Shown here in pieces: positions 45,348 through 54,776 of a stretch of 64,000 bases of DNA. Made by a program: the position numbers and the translations under genes. The notes below the pieces were generated by a model. It did no database searches, was not told the origin of the DNA, and saw only the letters and a list, made by a program, of their open reading frames with translations. This stretch comes from JAKZVK01 sp965261065 (lineage in GTDB: Bacteria > Acidobacteriota > Terriglobia > Bryobacterales > UBA6623): positions 1,674,001-1,738,000 of the forward strand of contig OZ253444.1 of assembly GCA_965261065.1 (NCBI GenBank), written 5' to 3'. The first letter of the stretch is position 1. Every line of letters starts with the position of its first letter.

Positions 45348-47429
45348 TTAGACGTCCATCGTGATCACCCCATGCACATCGACGCGGAGTTGATCGCCGG
45401 GGTGCGCCAGGATCATCGAATCCACTTCTTCGACCAGCGCGGGACCCCTCGCCTCAAACCCGCCCGGCAAATCTTCGCGGCGGTAGACGGGGCAATCGAC
45501 AAAGCCCTCACCCTTGAAATAGACCGGGCGCGTCGCGATCGGCCGCGGCACGCCCGCCACGGCTGGCGCCTTGAGACTCGGGTTCTCCGTCCGCCCCACC
45601 ACCTTCACGTTGAACCGAATCAACTCGATCACCTCGTAACCGATCGAGTAGCCGTAGAAGCGCTCGTGAAGCCGATGGAATTCCTCGAACGCTCGCTCCA
45701 GGCTCCCGGCGTTGATGTCGCCGCTCCCGACCTTCACGTCGTGCTCGTAGTTCTGGCCCGCGTAGCGCATGCTGATCGTGCGCTCGACCTCGGGGTCGCC
45801 GCTGAACCCCTCGGCGTGAAGCTCCCGGATAGCTTCGGCGACCAACTCGTCGAAGTGCTCCCTGACCACATCCACCTCGACACTGTCGGATCGAAAATGC
45901 TTGCTCCACACCTTGTCCACCTGGAAATCAGCGATCAGCGAGCCGAACGCCGAACACAACCCCGGGTAGAGCGGCACGACGATCCGCTTCATCCCCACAC
46001 GCTGGACGATGCCGCTGGCGTGCAGCGGGCCCGCGCCCCCGAACGCCACCAGCGTGAAGTCCCGCGCGTCGAGCCCGCGGTCGATCGAGACGACGCGAAT
46101 CGCGTTGGCCATGTTTTCGTTTGCCATCTCGATCACGGCCTGCGCCGTCTCGTCGACGGCCATGTCGAGCTTCACGCCCAGCTCGGTCAGCGTCTCGCGG
46201 GCCTTGTCGGCGTTGAGCTTCATCTTGCCCGCAAGAAAGTAGTCCGGGTTGAGGCGGCCCAGCACGAGGTTCGCGTCGGTGACCGTGACCTCTTCGCCGC
46301 CCTGGTCGTAGCAAACCGGCCCGGGGTCCGCCCCGGCGCTTTGCGGGCCGACGCGCAGGAAGCCGCCCTTGTCGATCCAGGCGATGCTGCCGCCGCCGGC
46401 GCCGATCGTGGTGAGGTCGACGAACGGCGCGGCAATCGGCAACCCCCACTCGATCTGGTAGTCGGTGTTGTAGGCGATCTGCCCGTTCCGCACGACGCCG
46501 ACGTCACAGCTCGTGCCGCCCATGTCGAGCGTGACGAGGTCTTTGTGCCCGGCCAACTCGCCGAAGAAGCGGCCACCGATCATGCCGCCGCTCAGCCCCG
46601 ACAGCACAACGTCGACGGGCTGGTTTTCGGCGGCCTCCGCTGTGGCCCGGCCGCCGTTCGACTTCATCACCGCCCAGGGACACGAGATGCCCAAGTTCTC
46701 CAAGCTCTTCCGAACGCCACCGATGTAGCGCTGCAGCGTCGGCTTGACATAGGCATCCGCGAGAACCGTGCTACCGCGCTCGTACTCCCTCCAGATCGGC
46801 GCCACTTGGTAGGAGAGCGACACGGGCACGTCGGGGAAGCGCTCGGCGAGATACTGCTTGACGCGCCGCTCATGCTCGGGATTCAAATGCGAGAACAGCA
46901 AGCAAACGGCGACAACCGTTTCGGTGCGGGTATCGGGGCCGGCGTGGGAAGCACCCGTGCCGTTCAGTCGCGCCGCGATCCGTTGCGCCAGCCCTTGCAG
47001 CACCTGATCGGTCAGCGAGACGAGCATGTCGCCTTTGTGGTTGACGCGCTCGTCGATCTCGAGACAGTCGACGCGTTCCACCAGCGGCTTCGGCTTCGTC
47101 CATTCGAGCGAATAGTGGTAGCGCCGATTGATGCGTTGAATGAAGGGGATGTCGCGAAATCCCTTCGTGGTCACGAACAGAACCCGCGCCCCGCTGCGCT
47201 GGAGTAACGCGTTCGTTGCCACGGTCGTTCCGAGGATTAGCGAGGAGAACGCTCCGGGAGAGATCTGCGATTCACCGATGACCCCGACCAGCGCTTCGGT
47301 CGGATTGCGTGGCGACGACGGCCATTTCGCAACCACCAAGTCGCCGGTCGCCTCATCGAGCGCCACAAGATCCGTAAACGTGCCTCCAGTATCGATGCCG
47401 CAGCGAACTTGTGCGGGGTTGCTCATCAC
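45348..47429 (-). CDS. hyuA: Hydantoinase A/oxoprolinase family subunit
   Basis: A 693-residue ATP-binding subunit of the ASKHA fold. The phosphate-binding loops are CGIDTGGTFTDLVALDEATG at the N-terminus and LVTLDMGGTSCDVGVVRNG; LVAFGGAGPLHASGIVQRVG is the adenosine-side motif, and FLRVGPQSAGADPGPVCYDQ is conserved in the family. It belongs to the same transcript as hyuB and the small Cys-rich gene; the ABC ATPase gene lies 128 bp upstream on the same strand, which suggests that the ABC system imports the substrate. Confidence 0.92.
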   Translation of the reverse strand: MMSNPAQVRCGIDTGGTFTDLVALDEATGDLVVAKWPSSPRNPTEALVGVIGESQISPGAFSSLILGTTVATNALLQRSGARVLFVTTKGFRDIPFIQRINRRYHYSLEWTKPKPLVERVDCLEIDERVNHKGDMLVSLTDQVLQGLAQRIAARLNGTGASHAGPDTRTETVVAVCLLFSHLNPEHERRVKQYLAERFPDVPVSLSYQVAPIWREYERGSTVLADAYVKPTLQRYIGGVRKSLENLGISCPWAVMKSNGGRATAEAAENQPVDVVLSGLSGGMIGGRFFGELAGHKDLVTLDMGGTSCDVGVVRNGQIAYNTDYQIEWGLPIAAPFVDLTTIGAGGGSIAWIDKGGFLRVGPQSAGADPGPVCYDQGGEEVTVTDANLVLGRLNPDYFLAGKMKLNADKARETLTELGVKLDMAVDETAQAVIEMANENMANAIRVVSIDRGLDARDFTLVAFGGAGPLHASGIVQRVGMKRIVVPLYPGLCSAFGSLIADFQVDKVWSKHFRSDSVEVDVVREHFDELVAEAIRELHAEGFSGDPEVERTISMRYAGQNYEHDVKVGSGDINAGSLERAFEEFHRLHERFYGYSIGYEVIELIRFNVKVVGRTENPSLKAPAVAGVPRPIATRPVYFKGEGFVDCPVYRREDLPGGFEARGPALVEEVDSMILAHPGDQLRVDVHGVITMDV

Positions 47430-47557
47430 AGACTTTGGACCGGCCTAGGGCAACGCTCTCCAACTCAGAAAGACCGGACACGGTTCAGAGAGCGGCCCGA
47501 AGGGAAGTACAACATTATACGCACGGCGTCATCGGAACGCCGGATTCGAATCCGCCG

Positions 47558-49030
47558 TTACAGGGCGGCACTCAACACGCTTTCCTCGGTAGCCTCATCC
47601 GCCTTCAGCCGCGCGACAATCCGGCCTTGCTTCATCACGAGCACGCGCGTGCTCATCGAAAGGATCTCGGGGATCTCCGACGACACGAGCAGCACCGCCG
47701 CCCCGCCCCGCGCCAGCTCGGCAATGATGCGGTAGATCTCGCTCTTCGCGTCCACGTCAATGCCGGCCGTCGGTTCGTCGAGTAGAAAGATCCTCGCCTC
47801 GGTGCTGAGCCATTTCGCCAGAGCCACCTTTTGCTGGTTCCCTCCGCTAAGGCTCGCGACCGGCTGCTGCCGCCCGGCGGCCCGCACGTCCGTCTTGAGC
47901 ATCATCTCGACAACGAACGTGATTTCGCTCCGCAGATTGAGAATGCCTCGCTTGGCGAACCGCCTGACGACAGCCAACGTAATGTTCTCACCCACGCTAC
48001 GGCACGCCACCACGCCCTCCCCGTGGCGGTCCTCCGACAAGTAGGCGATTCCCCGCGCCAGGGCTTCCCGCGGAGACGCAACCCGCGCGGCCTTCTCGTC
48101 GACGAAGACGCGCCCGGCATCGATCGGGTCCGCGCCGATGATCGACTTGCAAACCTGGGTCCGCCCCGAGCCGACCAGGCCGGCCAGCCCGACGATTTCG
48201 CCCGCATGTAGAGTGAAGCTGACGTCGTCGAACGCGCCCGCGTGCGTCAGGTTCTCCACCCGCAACAGCTCGCGGCCTTTTTCAGTCGGCTTGTCGGGAA
48301 ACTGCTCCGTCCATCGCCGTCCCACCATCTTGCTGACCAAGAAGGTTCGATCCACTTGCCCGTCGAGTTCATAGACGCCGACGAGCCGCCCGTCGCGCAG
48401 TACGCTGACGCGATCCGCGATCGCGAAGATCTCGTCCAGGCGGTGCGAGATGTAGAGAACCGTTGTGCCCTCGGAGCGGAGCTTGCGAATGATGCCGAAG
48501 AGCGTATCCATCTCGCCCGGCCCGAGCACGGCCGACGGTTCATCCATGATGAGCACCTTCGCTGAGATCGACAGCGCCCGCGCAATCTCGATGACGCGCC
48601 GGCCGCCGGAGCCGAGTTCCTTGACCGGCCGGCCGGGGTCGACTTCGAAATCGAGGTGCGCGAGCAGCGCCCGCGCCTCGGCAAACAGCCGCTTCCAATC
48701 GACCAGGCCGAACCGGTTGCGGGGCTCGCGGCCGAGAAAGATGTTCTCGGCCACCGTCAACTCGGGAACCAGTGTGAACTGCTGATGCACGACCGAGACG
48801 CCCGCGTCCATCGCCTCGTGGGGACTGTCGAAGCGCACGGGTCGGCCATCGAGAGACAGCGCCCCGCCATCGGGTTGCAGTGCACCGCCAATGATCTTCA
48901 TCAGCGTCGACTTGCCCGCCCCGTTCTCCCCGAGCACGGCGTGTACCTCCCCCCGGCGGGCGGAAAAGTTCACGCGATCGAGCGCGCAGGTGCCGCCGAA
49001 GTCTTTGGTGATGTCGCGGGCTTCGAGCAT
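47558..49030 (-). CDS. Sugar-type ABC transporter ATP-binding protein (RbsA-like, two domains)
   Basis: About 490 residues from MLEARDITKDFGG; an in-frame start at 49078 would add 16 residues. Domain 1 has VLGENGAGKSTLMKI (Walker A), a degenerate signature ELGSGGRRVIEIARAL and VLIMDEPSAVLG; domain 2 has GLAGLVGSGRTQVCKSI as a divergent P-loop, LSGGNQQKVALAKWL and IFLLDEPTAGIDV. This tandem architecture is that of RbsA/MglA/PnrA importers. The matching permease and binding protein are encoded on the other strand beyond 2.8 kb of insertion sequences. Confidence 0.9.
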   Translation of the reverse strand: MLEARDITKDFGGTCALDRVNFSARRGEVHAVLGENGAGKSTLMKIIGGALQPDGGALSLDGRPVRFDSPHEAMDAGVSVVHQQFTLVPELTVAENIFLGREPRNRFGLVDWKRLFAEARALLAHLDFEVDPGRPVKELGSGGRRVIEIARALSISAKVLIMDEPSAVLGPGEMDTLFGIIRKLRSEGTTVLYISHRLDEIFAIADRVSVLRDGRLVGVYELDGQVDRTFLVSKMVGRRWTEQFPDKPTEKGRELLRVENLTHAGAFDDVSFTLHAGEIVGLAGLVGSGRTQVCKSIIGADPIDAGRVFVDEKAARVASPREALARGIAYLSEDRHGEGVVACRSVGENITLAVVRRFAKRGILNLRSEITFVVEMMLKTDVRAAGRQQPVASLSGGNQQKVALAKWLSTEARIFLLDEPTAGIDVDAKSEIYRIIAELARGGAAVLLVSSEIPEILSMSTRVLVMKQGRIVARLKADEATEESVLSAAL

Positions 49031-49178
49031 CGAGTATGTCGGCTGTGCCCCGTGCGCCAAACGCGACCAGTCTAGCAACCGTCGCGAAACCGAGCCGTGA
49101 CCGTAAGGGAGCGGTCCGCTACGAACCCTTGCGCTCCTCGAAAGATTCTAGAACCTGCGATTCCCGAGCCACCTCTTA

Positions 49179-50272
49179 TTGAATCCCGCAAATTATTATG
49201 ACACTTTTTGATAGTTTGGAGCATCTATATATGTATGGGCAACCCCAAAGGTGTGAAGCGGGATTTCAAGGCCCTGGAGAAGCGCCGTTTCGAAGCGATG
49301 CGGCTGCTCGACCAAGGCCACAATCAGTCCGAGACGGCAAGACGGCTGAAAGTCGCTCGCCAAACCGTCAGTGCGTGGCGGCGGCAATACCGCGAGCAGG
49401 GTGCGGCCGGACTCCGCCAGGCCGGGCGCGCCGGACGCAAGCCGCTCCTCGATGCCGCACAACGCGAACGCCTGACGTCGCTGTTGCTGGAAGGCCCGCA
49501 AGCCCACGGCTTCCCCACGCCCCTGTGGAGCTGTCCGCGGGTGGCTCGGCTGATCGGAGACGAGTTCGGGGTCGACTACCACGAAGGCCACGTCTGGAAG
49601 ATCCTGCGAGCGCTCGACTGGAGCCCGCAACGCCCGGTCGGAAAGGCGCGCGAGCGCAACGAAGAGCAGATCCGCACCTGGAAGCGCAAGACCTGGACGC
49701 GCATTAAAAAAAAGCCCAAAACGAAGGCCGTACGCTCGTCTTCATCGACGAAAGCGGATTGAGTCAGAAGCCGCATCGCTGCCGCACCTGGGCGCCACGC
49801 GGCCAAACACCGGTGCTGCAGTTTAACTTCAATTGGGAGAAGTTTTCCGTCTCGGCGGGGCTGACGCTGCGTAACTTCTACTTTCGGCTCTATCCCGGTG
49901 CGATCGGCAAAGAGCAAGTGATCGACTTTCTCAAGGCGTTGGTACGTCATATCGATCGGCCGCTGCTGATCGTCTGAGACCGGCTGCCTGCGCACCGTAG
50001 CCGCCTGGTGCAAGAGTTCATCCAACTCTCCGAAGGCCACATCGCAACCGAGTACTTGCCACCCTATGCGCCGGAGTTGAATCCGGTGGAATACATCTGG
50101 GCTTACTGGAAGCAGCACGAGTTGCCGAACGTCTGTCCGAAGGACTACGGCGAGCTGAACGAGCGGGCCCGCAAGGCACTCCGCCGCATGCGCCGCAAAC
50201 CGCGTTTGATCACGGCCTTCTGGAAACAGTCTTCTCTTTGCTTCGAGTGACGGGATATTATGCGGGACTCAA
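49179..50272 (+). mobile_element. IS630-family insertion sequence, copy 2
   Basis: 1094 bp, flanked by TA (49177-49178 and 50273-50274), nearly identical to copy 1. It lies 149 bp upstream of the ABC ATPase start, in the region where its promoter should be. Confidence 0.92.
49235..50250 (+). pseudogene. IS630-family transposase (copy 2) with nonsense mutation
   Basis: Same two-frame gene with the A8 slip site as copy 1. A TGG to TGA change at 49975-49977 stops the second frame within LLIVWDRLPAH, just before the second catalytic Asp. Other differences are few (Arg/Lys in GVKRDF, Gly/Asp in LLDQGH, Leu/Phe in WEKFSV). This copy cannot make its own full transposase but keeps both ends and could be moved by copy 1. 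Confidence 0.88.
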
Positions 50273-50481
50273 TAGAAGCCGCTTTCTGCAGTACACGATT
50301 TTTGAGTGTCGAGCGCCGTCTCTGCTAGAGGCTTCCGAGACGGCTCGCAGGCTTCGTGCCGGACCGCTCCCTTAGGGGCTGTAGAAAAGTGCGGGGAGTT
50401 CAGCGTGGACGCTGCTGGAACGCCCGCGATAACTCATAGTGCAAGATTGTGCAAGTTGAGGCATCCAGCTACGCAACCGAG

Positions 50482-50625
50482 CCGCGGGTGGGAACCCGCG
50501 GTTCCCCCTGGGCGCAACGGTGCATCCAACCACGAATCCAAGCCCCAGTAAGGGGCGACTGAAGATAGCCCACGGCGCAAGCCGTGGGAAAACGCAGCCA
50601 AACGATCCCCAGCCCCGGCAGGGGC
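50482..50625. repeat. REP-like cluster of short palindromes
   Basis: Within the 440-bp gene-free stretch 50273-50712 at least four hairpins follow one another: CCGCGGGT/ACCCGCGG (50482-50501), GCCCC/GGGGC (50542-50556), CCCACGGC/GCCGTGGG (50569-50588) and GCCCC/GGGGC (50612-50625). The phrasing AAGCCCC-GGGGCGACTGAAGATAGCCCACGG is like a short repeat family I recall from intergenic regions of acidobacteria and planctomycetes. Nothing else was seen in this stretch. Confidence 0.6.
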
Positions 50626-50712
50626 GTTTGAGATTTTTGGTGCCTCAGCAAAACGCCCGCGGTCGCCTGCCGAATCGAGCGGATTTACCCGTCACTTGCG
50701 TTCCGGGCTTCC

Positions 50713-51588
50713 ATGAGGAGATTCGCTTTGTCAACTGGCAAGGTGCGTCGGCGAAACTTCAGTTTCTGGGGCACGTCCGACCTGATCAAAGTCCCTCTCG
50801 CGCTTCCACAACACATGCAGCAGGACCGCCAACTTGCGCGCCACCGCCACCACCGCCTTGCGCTTGGCCGCCTAGCCGCCCCGCGCCGCCGGCATCGCCG
50901 TGCCGGCCTTCTTTGCAAAGGCCTCGGTGCCCGACTTCGGCAAGCGTTCGCCGAAACTTTTCACCGTGCCCCTCACCAAGTTGATCAGTTTGGTGCGCGC
51001 GGCGACCGCGCCCTCGCGTGCCCGCAGCAGGGTGCGATCCGCTTGTGTCTCGAGCGAACACGGCTGCACTTGGTTGAGCATCTGGGGCATCCGCAGTCCC
51101 AACTCGCCCAACGTGGCGACGTCGCGCTCATCGCCCTTCGACAGCGATTGCGTGATCAGCGCCAGCCGATGCGTGTCGGCCATCAGCGCTTCGTGGCCGC
51201 AGCGTTCCAGCGGCCGGTAGATCCACAGCGAGTGGGTGCCGGCTTCGAACACCACCCGCATCGACGCCCACGCGCCAAAGTACTTCTCGAACTGCTGGAC
51301 GGTGGTGCGCACGCGCACGCGTTCGACGATGTTTCCTTCCAGATCAAGCAGGCAGACGTGGGAGTGTTTGTCACCCAGGTCCAGACCGGCGACGACGTTC
51401 ATGCCTTTTTCGATCATCTCGTGTTGCGGTTGTGACAAGGCTTCGATGGCTTTGCTAGAGTTTTTCATGATTCGCAGTTCCTTTCGTAATCAGAGAGGTT
51501 TGGGGATTCGCCCCGCGCCACGGTAGGGGCGGGGCGAAGCCCGCTGCCCGGGAGCGTACCGCACTCCCGAGACCGCGAGTCTCCTCAT
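50713..51588 (-). mobile_element. IS110-family (IS1111-like) internally deleted element
   Basis: Inverted sequences ATGAGGAGATTCGC (50713-50726) and the inverse of ATGAGGAGACTCGC (51575-51588) bracket a shortened IS110-type gene, fitting the subterminal repeats of the IS1111 subgroup. The 120 bp upstream of the gene (51469-51588) are GC-rich and self-complementary, where a guide (bridge) RNA could be encoded. No target duplication was seen. Confidence 0.6.
50731..51468 (-). pseudogene. IS110-family transposase, internal deletion plus stop
   Basis: The frame starts MKNSSKAIEALSQPQHEM and holds the RuvC-like DEDD half: VVAGLDLGDKHSHVCLLD with the first Asp, VVFEAGTHSLWIYRPLE with the Glu and LSKGDERDVATLGEL with a later acidic pair. 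After residue 198 a TAG (50872) interrupts; the same frame then gives KAVVAVARKLAVLLHVLW, the normal C-terminal end. About 100 residues including the Transposase_20 Ser domain are missing, so the protein is inactive. Confidence 0.82.
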
Positions 51589-51840
51589 TTCATCTCGGTT
51601 TCTTGGGTTCGCGCCGAATTGCGTCCAGAAATCCTGTAATGATGTGGAGCCTGATCAGGTTGCCGACTGCTGTTCAACCCAGCGGTTTGCCAAGCTGCGT
51701 TGGCGTCGCTGCTATTTTTCCACAGCCCCTTACCGTCATGGCTCGGTTCTTCCGGCCTCGCGGCTTCGGTGGTCGCACGGAGTTCCGCGGGTGTCCGCGA
51801 CCCGCCCACCCATCTATAATCGGGCTCTACCTCCCCCAAC

Positions 51841-52800
51841 ATGCCCCGTCCCCACTCACTGGCCACCCGCGCCATCCAACGCCTCGGCCCCGCGGCGGGA
51901 GCCATCATCGCTTTCCTGGTGATCGCCATCGTCGGCAGCCTGCTCTCGCCCACCTTTCTCACCCAACGCAACGTCACCAACGTGATGCGGCAAACCGCCA
52001 TGCTCGGCGTCGTCACCGTCGGCATGACGTTCGTCATTCTCACTGCCGGCATCGACCTGTCGGTCGGTATGGTGCTGAGCCTCATGAGCGTGGTCGCCGC
52101 CATACTGTTCGACAACGGACAAGGCTTGCCCCTACCCGCCGTCTTCCTGGCGACACTCGCCCTCGGCGCGGCGGTCGGCGCCTTCAACGGCTTCATGATC
52201 ATCTGGCGCGGCGCGGCACCTTTCGTCGTGACCCTGGCGATGATGGCGATCGCCAGCGGCGCCGCCTTGACCGTCTCCAGCGGCAAGCCCATCGGGGGTA
52301 TCCAGGGAACGTACGCCTGGCTCGGCTCCGGCTCTGTCGGGCCGGTCCCGGTGCTCGTGCTGATCATGCTCGGCGTGTTTCTCGTCGGTGCGCTGGTGCT
52401 GCGCTACACCCCGTACGGACGGGAGGTCTACGCCGTCGGCGGGAACGAAGAAGCCTCGCGCCTCTCCGGTATCGCCGTCAATCGCGTCAAGGTCATCACC
52501 TACGCCATCAGCGGATGCCTGGCCGCGCTGGGAGGCATCATCTTCAGCGCGCGCGTGACGGTCGGCGATCCCTGGGCCGGCCGCGGTCTGGAACTCGACG
52601 CGATCGCCGCCGTCGTGATCGGCGGCACGAGCCTCTTCGGCGGAGTAGGGACGATGTGGGGCAGCCTACTCGGGGCGTTGATCATTACCATGATCAACAA
52701 CCTACTCAACCTGCTGAACGTGTCTCCCTACATGCAGGGCGTGGCCAAAGGCATCATCATCCTGGCGGCCATCACCCTCTACAAGAAGAAATCCGGGTAG
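51841..52800 (+). CDS. Sugar-type ABC transporter permease (RbsC-like)
   Basis: A 319-residue BPD_transp_2 permease with eight to ten membrane segments. The conserved stretches are FLTQRNVTNVMRQTAMLGVV, GIDLSVGMVLSL, GGNEEASRLSGIAVNRVK (the coupling loop to the ATPase), ISGCLAALGGIIFSAR and GLELDAIAAVVIGGTSLFGG. A TATAAT at 51815 lies 21 bp before the ATG. No other feature was seen in 51589-51840. It is the partner of the RbsA-like ATPase and of the binding protein downstream. Confidence 0.93.
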   Translation: MPRPHSLATRAIQRLGPAAGAIIAFLVIAIVGSLLSPTFLTQRNVTNVMRQTAMLGVVTVGMTFVILTAGIDLSVGMVLSLMSVVAAILFDNGQGLPLPAVFLATLALGAAVGAFNGFMIIWRGAAPFVVTLAMMAIASGAALTVSSGKPIGGIQGTYAWLGSGSVGPVPVLVLIMLGVFLVGALVLRYTPYGREVYAVGGNEEASRLSGIAVNRVKVITYAISGCLAALGGIIFSARVTVGDPWAGRGLELDAIAAVVIGGTSLFGGVGTMWGSLLGALIITMINNLLNLLNVSPYMQGVAKGIIILAAITLYKKKSG

Positions 52801-52822
52801 AAGATCGCGCTACGGCGCTCGG

Positions 52823-52948
52823 CTACTCTTCCAGCTCGCTAACAATCTGAGAGAGGGCGCGTTTCAAGGTGAGCAGTTCTCTTTCAACGACCGACCACAC
52901 CACGTCCGTGTCGATGTCCAAGCAGTGGTGAACCAGCACGTGCCGCAT
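52823..52948 (-). pseudogene. HepT-like (DUF86) toxin fragment
   Basis: 41 codons, MRHVLVHHCLDIDTDVVWSV followed by a Leu-rich helix and a stop. The RHVLVHH segment matches the RxxxxH nuclease motif region of HepT/DUF86 toxins and the DIDTDVVW continuation is typical. The N-terminal two thirds and an MNT nucleotidyltransferase antitoxin gene are absent; upstream bases can be read EIATTI in a shifted frame. A fossil toxin-antitoxin locus between permease and binding-protein genes. Confidence 0.55.
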
Positions 52949-53132
52949 TGATGGTGGTCGCGATCTCTTCCCTCTAGATCGAGAGCTTCTGCCCCCAACT
53001 CGGGTCAACGATCTTGTACCGGGTACCGTGGCGCCCGACCGGGGTTTCAGGCGCTCGTCGGAATCCCTACGTAATCGGCGGCTGCCCCCACTTCGCCCTC
53101 GCGAACGGCGACAATGGGAAGCGCCACTGCCA

Positions 53133-54146
53133 ATGAATCGACCCGCCGCAAGAAGGCAGTTCCTCGCATCCCTCGCCGCCGCACTCCTCGGCGGCGCCTG
53201 CTCTCCATCATCGGGACCCCGCGAAGCGGGCAGTTCCGAATCATTCGCCGCTCGCCGCTGGGTCATCGGCTTCAGCAACGCCTCGGAAACCAACACTTGG
53301 CGCACCGCGCTCCGGGAGTCCATCGAGCAGACCGTTGCGGCTCACGACAACATCGACCTGCTCATCACCGACGCGAACGACTCCCCCGCCAAACAGGTCG
53401 CTGATCTTGAAGACTTGCTCGCCAAGGGAGTGGACGGCCTGATCATCGGCGCCGCGAACACGCACGTCGCCAACTCGGCGATCGAGGAGTGCGCCCGCTA
53501 CGGAATCCCGACGGTGATTGTCGACCGCAAGGTATCAACCGACTTGTACACGACCTTCGTCTCGACCAACCACACCTGGCTCGCCGCCACCGCCCTCGAG
53601 AAGCTTGTCGATCTCATCGGCGGACGCGGCAAGATCGCCATCATCGAAGGCCTCCCCGGCACCGGTCCCGCGGTCGAGCGCAACGCCGGTTATGACGAGG
53701 TTCTAGCGCGGCACCCGGACGTCGAGGCGATCCGCCAAGCCGGCGACTGGTCACGCGCGAGCGGCCAGCGGGTCACCGAGAACCTCGTGACCGCCCATCC
53801 GAAACTCGACGGGATCCACTTCGACGGCGGGGAGATGGCCGTCGGAGGCGTGCAGGCGTTGCGCGCCGCCGGTATTACTGACGAAAGCATGCGTGCCGGC
53901 AAGCCCTTCCTCACCTGGATCGATGGTTACAACGGCGGTTTGAAGCTCATCAAGGCGGGCATCGGCAAGTTCTCGATTCAACACCCGCCGCGCCTGCACG
54001 GGAAGCAGTGCGTCGAATCGCTGATACAGATCTTCCGCGGCGAGCCGATCCCCAAAGATCAACCAATGAAGCTCGCCTTCATCACGCCGCAAAACGTGGA
54101 CCGATACGTCGCGCTCGACAAGCCCGACGATTACTGGGCAATGTAG
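53133..54146 (+). CDS. Sugar-type ABC transporter substrate-binding lipoprotein
   Basis: A 337-residue Peripla_BP_4 protein. The leader MNRPAARRQFLASLAAALLG is followed by GACSPSS, a lipobox Cys, with a Tat-like RRQFLA. WVIGFSNASETNTWRTALRE, DSPAKQVADLEDLLAKGVDG, IPTVIVDRKVSTD, IEGLPGTGPAVERNAGYDEV and HFDGGEMAVGGVQALRAAG follow the RbsB/XylF pattern. The ATG is placed at the leader although the frame is open further upstream. It forms, with the permease and divergent ATPase, one import system; the ligand is unknown. Confidence 0.9.
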   Translation: MNRPAARRQFLASLAAALLGGACSPSSGPREAGSSESFAARRWVIGFSNASETNTWRTALRESIEQTVAAHDNIDLLITDANDSPAKQVADLEDLLAKGVDGLIIGAANTHVANSAIEECARYGIPTVIVDRKVSTDLYTTFVSTNHTWLAATALEKLVDLIGGRGKIAIIEGLPGTGPAVERNAGYDEVLARHPDVEAIRQAGDWSRASGQRVTENLVTAHPKLDGIHFDGGEMAVGGVQALRAAGITDESMRAGKPFLTWIDGYNGGLKLIKAGIGKFSIQHPPRLHGKQCVESLIQIFRGEPIPKDQPMKLAFITPQNVDRYVALDKPDDYWAM

Positions 54147-54250
54147 GTGCCCGTAGACCCGAGTGTCCCAACCGTGGGACAGCAGGGCAAAGTAGGTTTC
54201 GAGGAGTTTCTGCATTACACGCTCTCGGCGCCTGGCATGAGCACGCCATC

Positions 54251-54268
54251 GGCATTGTCAAGTTAACG
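54251..54268. repeat. Solo IS6-type terminal repeat
   Basis: GGCATTGTCAAGTTAACG is identical to the outer end of the IS6 element at 61984. No transposase sequence follows. The remainder of 54147-54418 shows nothing recognisable. Confidence 0.6.
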
Positions 54269-54418
54269 CATCACTTCACAGGAGCGTTGGTGCATAAATC
54301 AGCGTCGGCTCCCACGCGAGCATCGACTTGGCGTCCCGATCCATCATGGACATCGAGGGCAACGTCATGGCCGAAGGCAGTGCGAGACTTGATCCAGGCC
54401 GCTGGTTCTACCATTGTT

Positions 54419-54776
54419 GTTAGTGCCGTATCGGGGCTGCCTCGGAGCACGAAGGTGGGAGAGAAGGCGAGGAAGCCGGGGCCGAGGCAGTTTCGATAGG
54501 GCGACTTGAAGGAAGCCGCTGGGCGGGGCGGGCGGCTATGGAGCCACGAACCACGTCAGGCGGTGCTGCGAGTCACCGCGGGAGTCGCGAGGATGGCCGA
54601 GCAGCCGCGACAAGCCAAGTACAGAGATCGGATCGGCGATCCGCGGGGTTGAAACACTGCGACAAGAGCGGATTTGCACATGGCTTTAGGTGCACGGACA
54701 CACGGCCGCCGCGGCGTGCGGTTGCACGTCTTTGCGCCAGACTGTGGCGGGTGCCTTACGAGCTGTCGAAGTAGCT
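54419..54776 (-). repeat. IS91-family 3' (oriIS-side) end
   Basis: 358 bp containing the last codons of the transposase and the element end, repeated in inverse orientation at 41671-42028. Flanking sequences diverge at once at both borders (outer border GTTAGTGCC). Confidence 0.8.

Noticed and set aside
44124..47207. A 1027-codon open frame on the plus strand
   Set aside because: It is antisense to hyuB and hyuA, whose family motifs are unmistakable; its composition (Arg, His, Asp-rich, no domains) is that of a mirror frame in GC-rich DNA.
50482..50660. CRISPR array
   Set aside because: The palindromes differ in sequence and spacing and there are no constant direct repeats with uniform spacers; no cas gene occurs.
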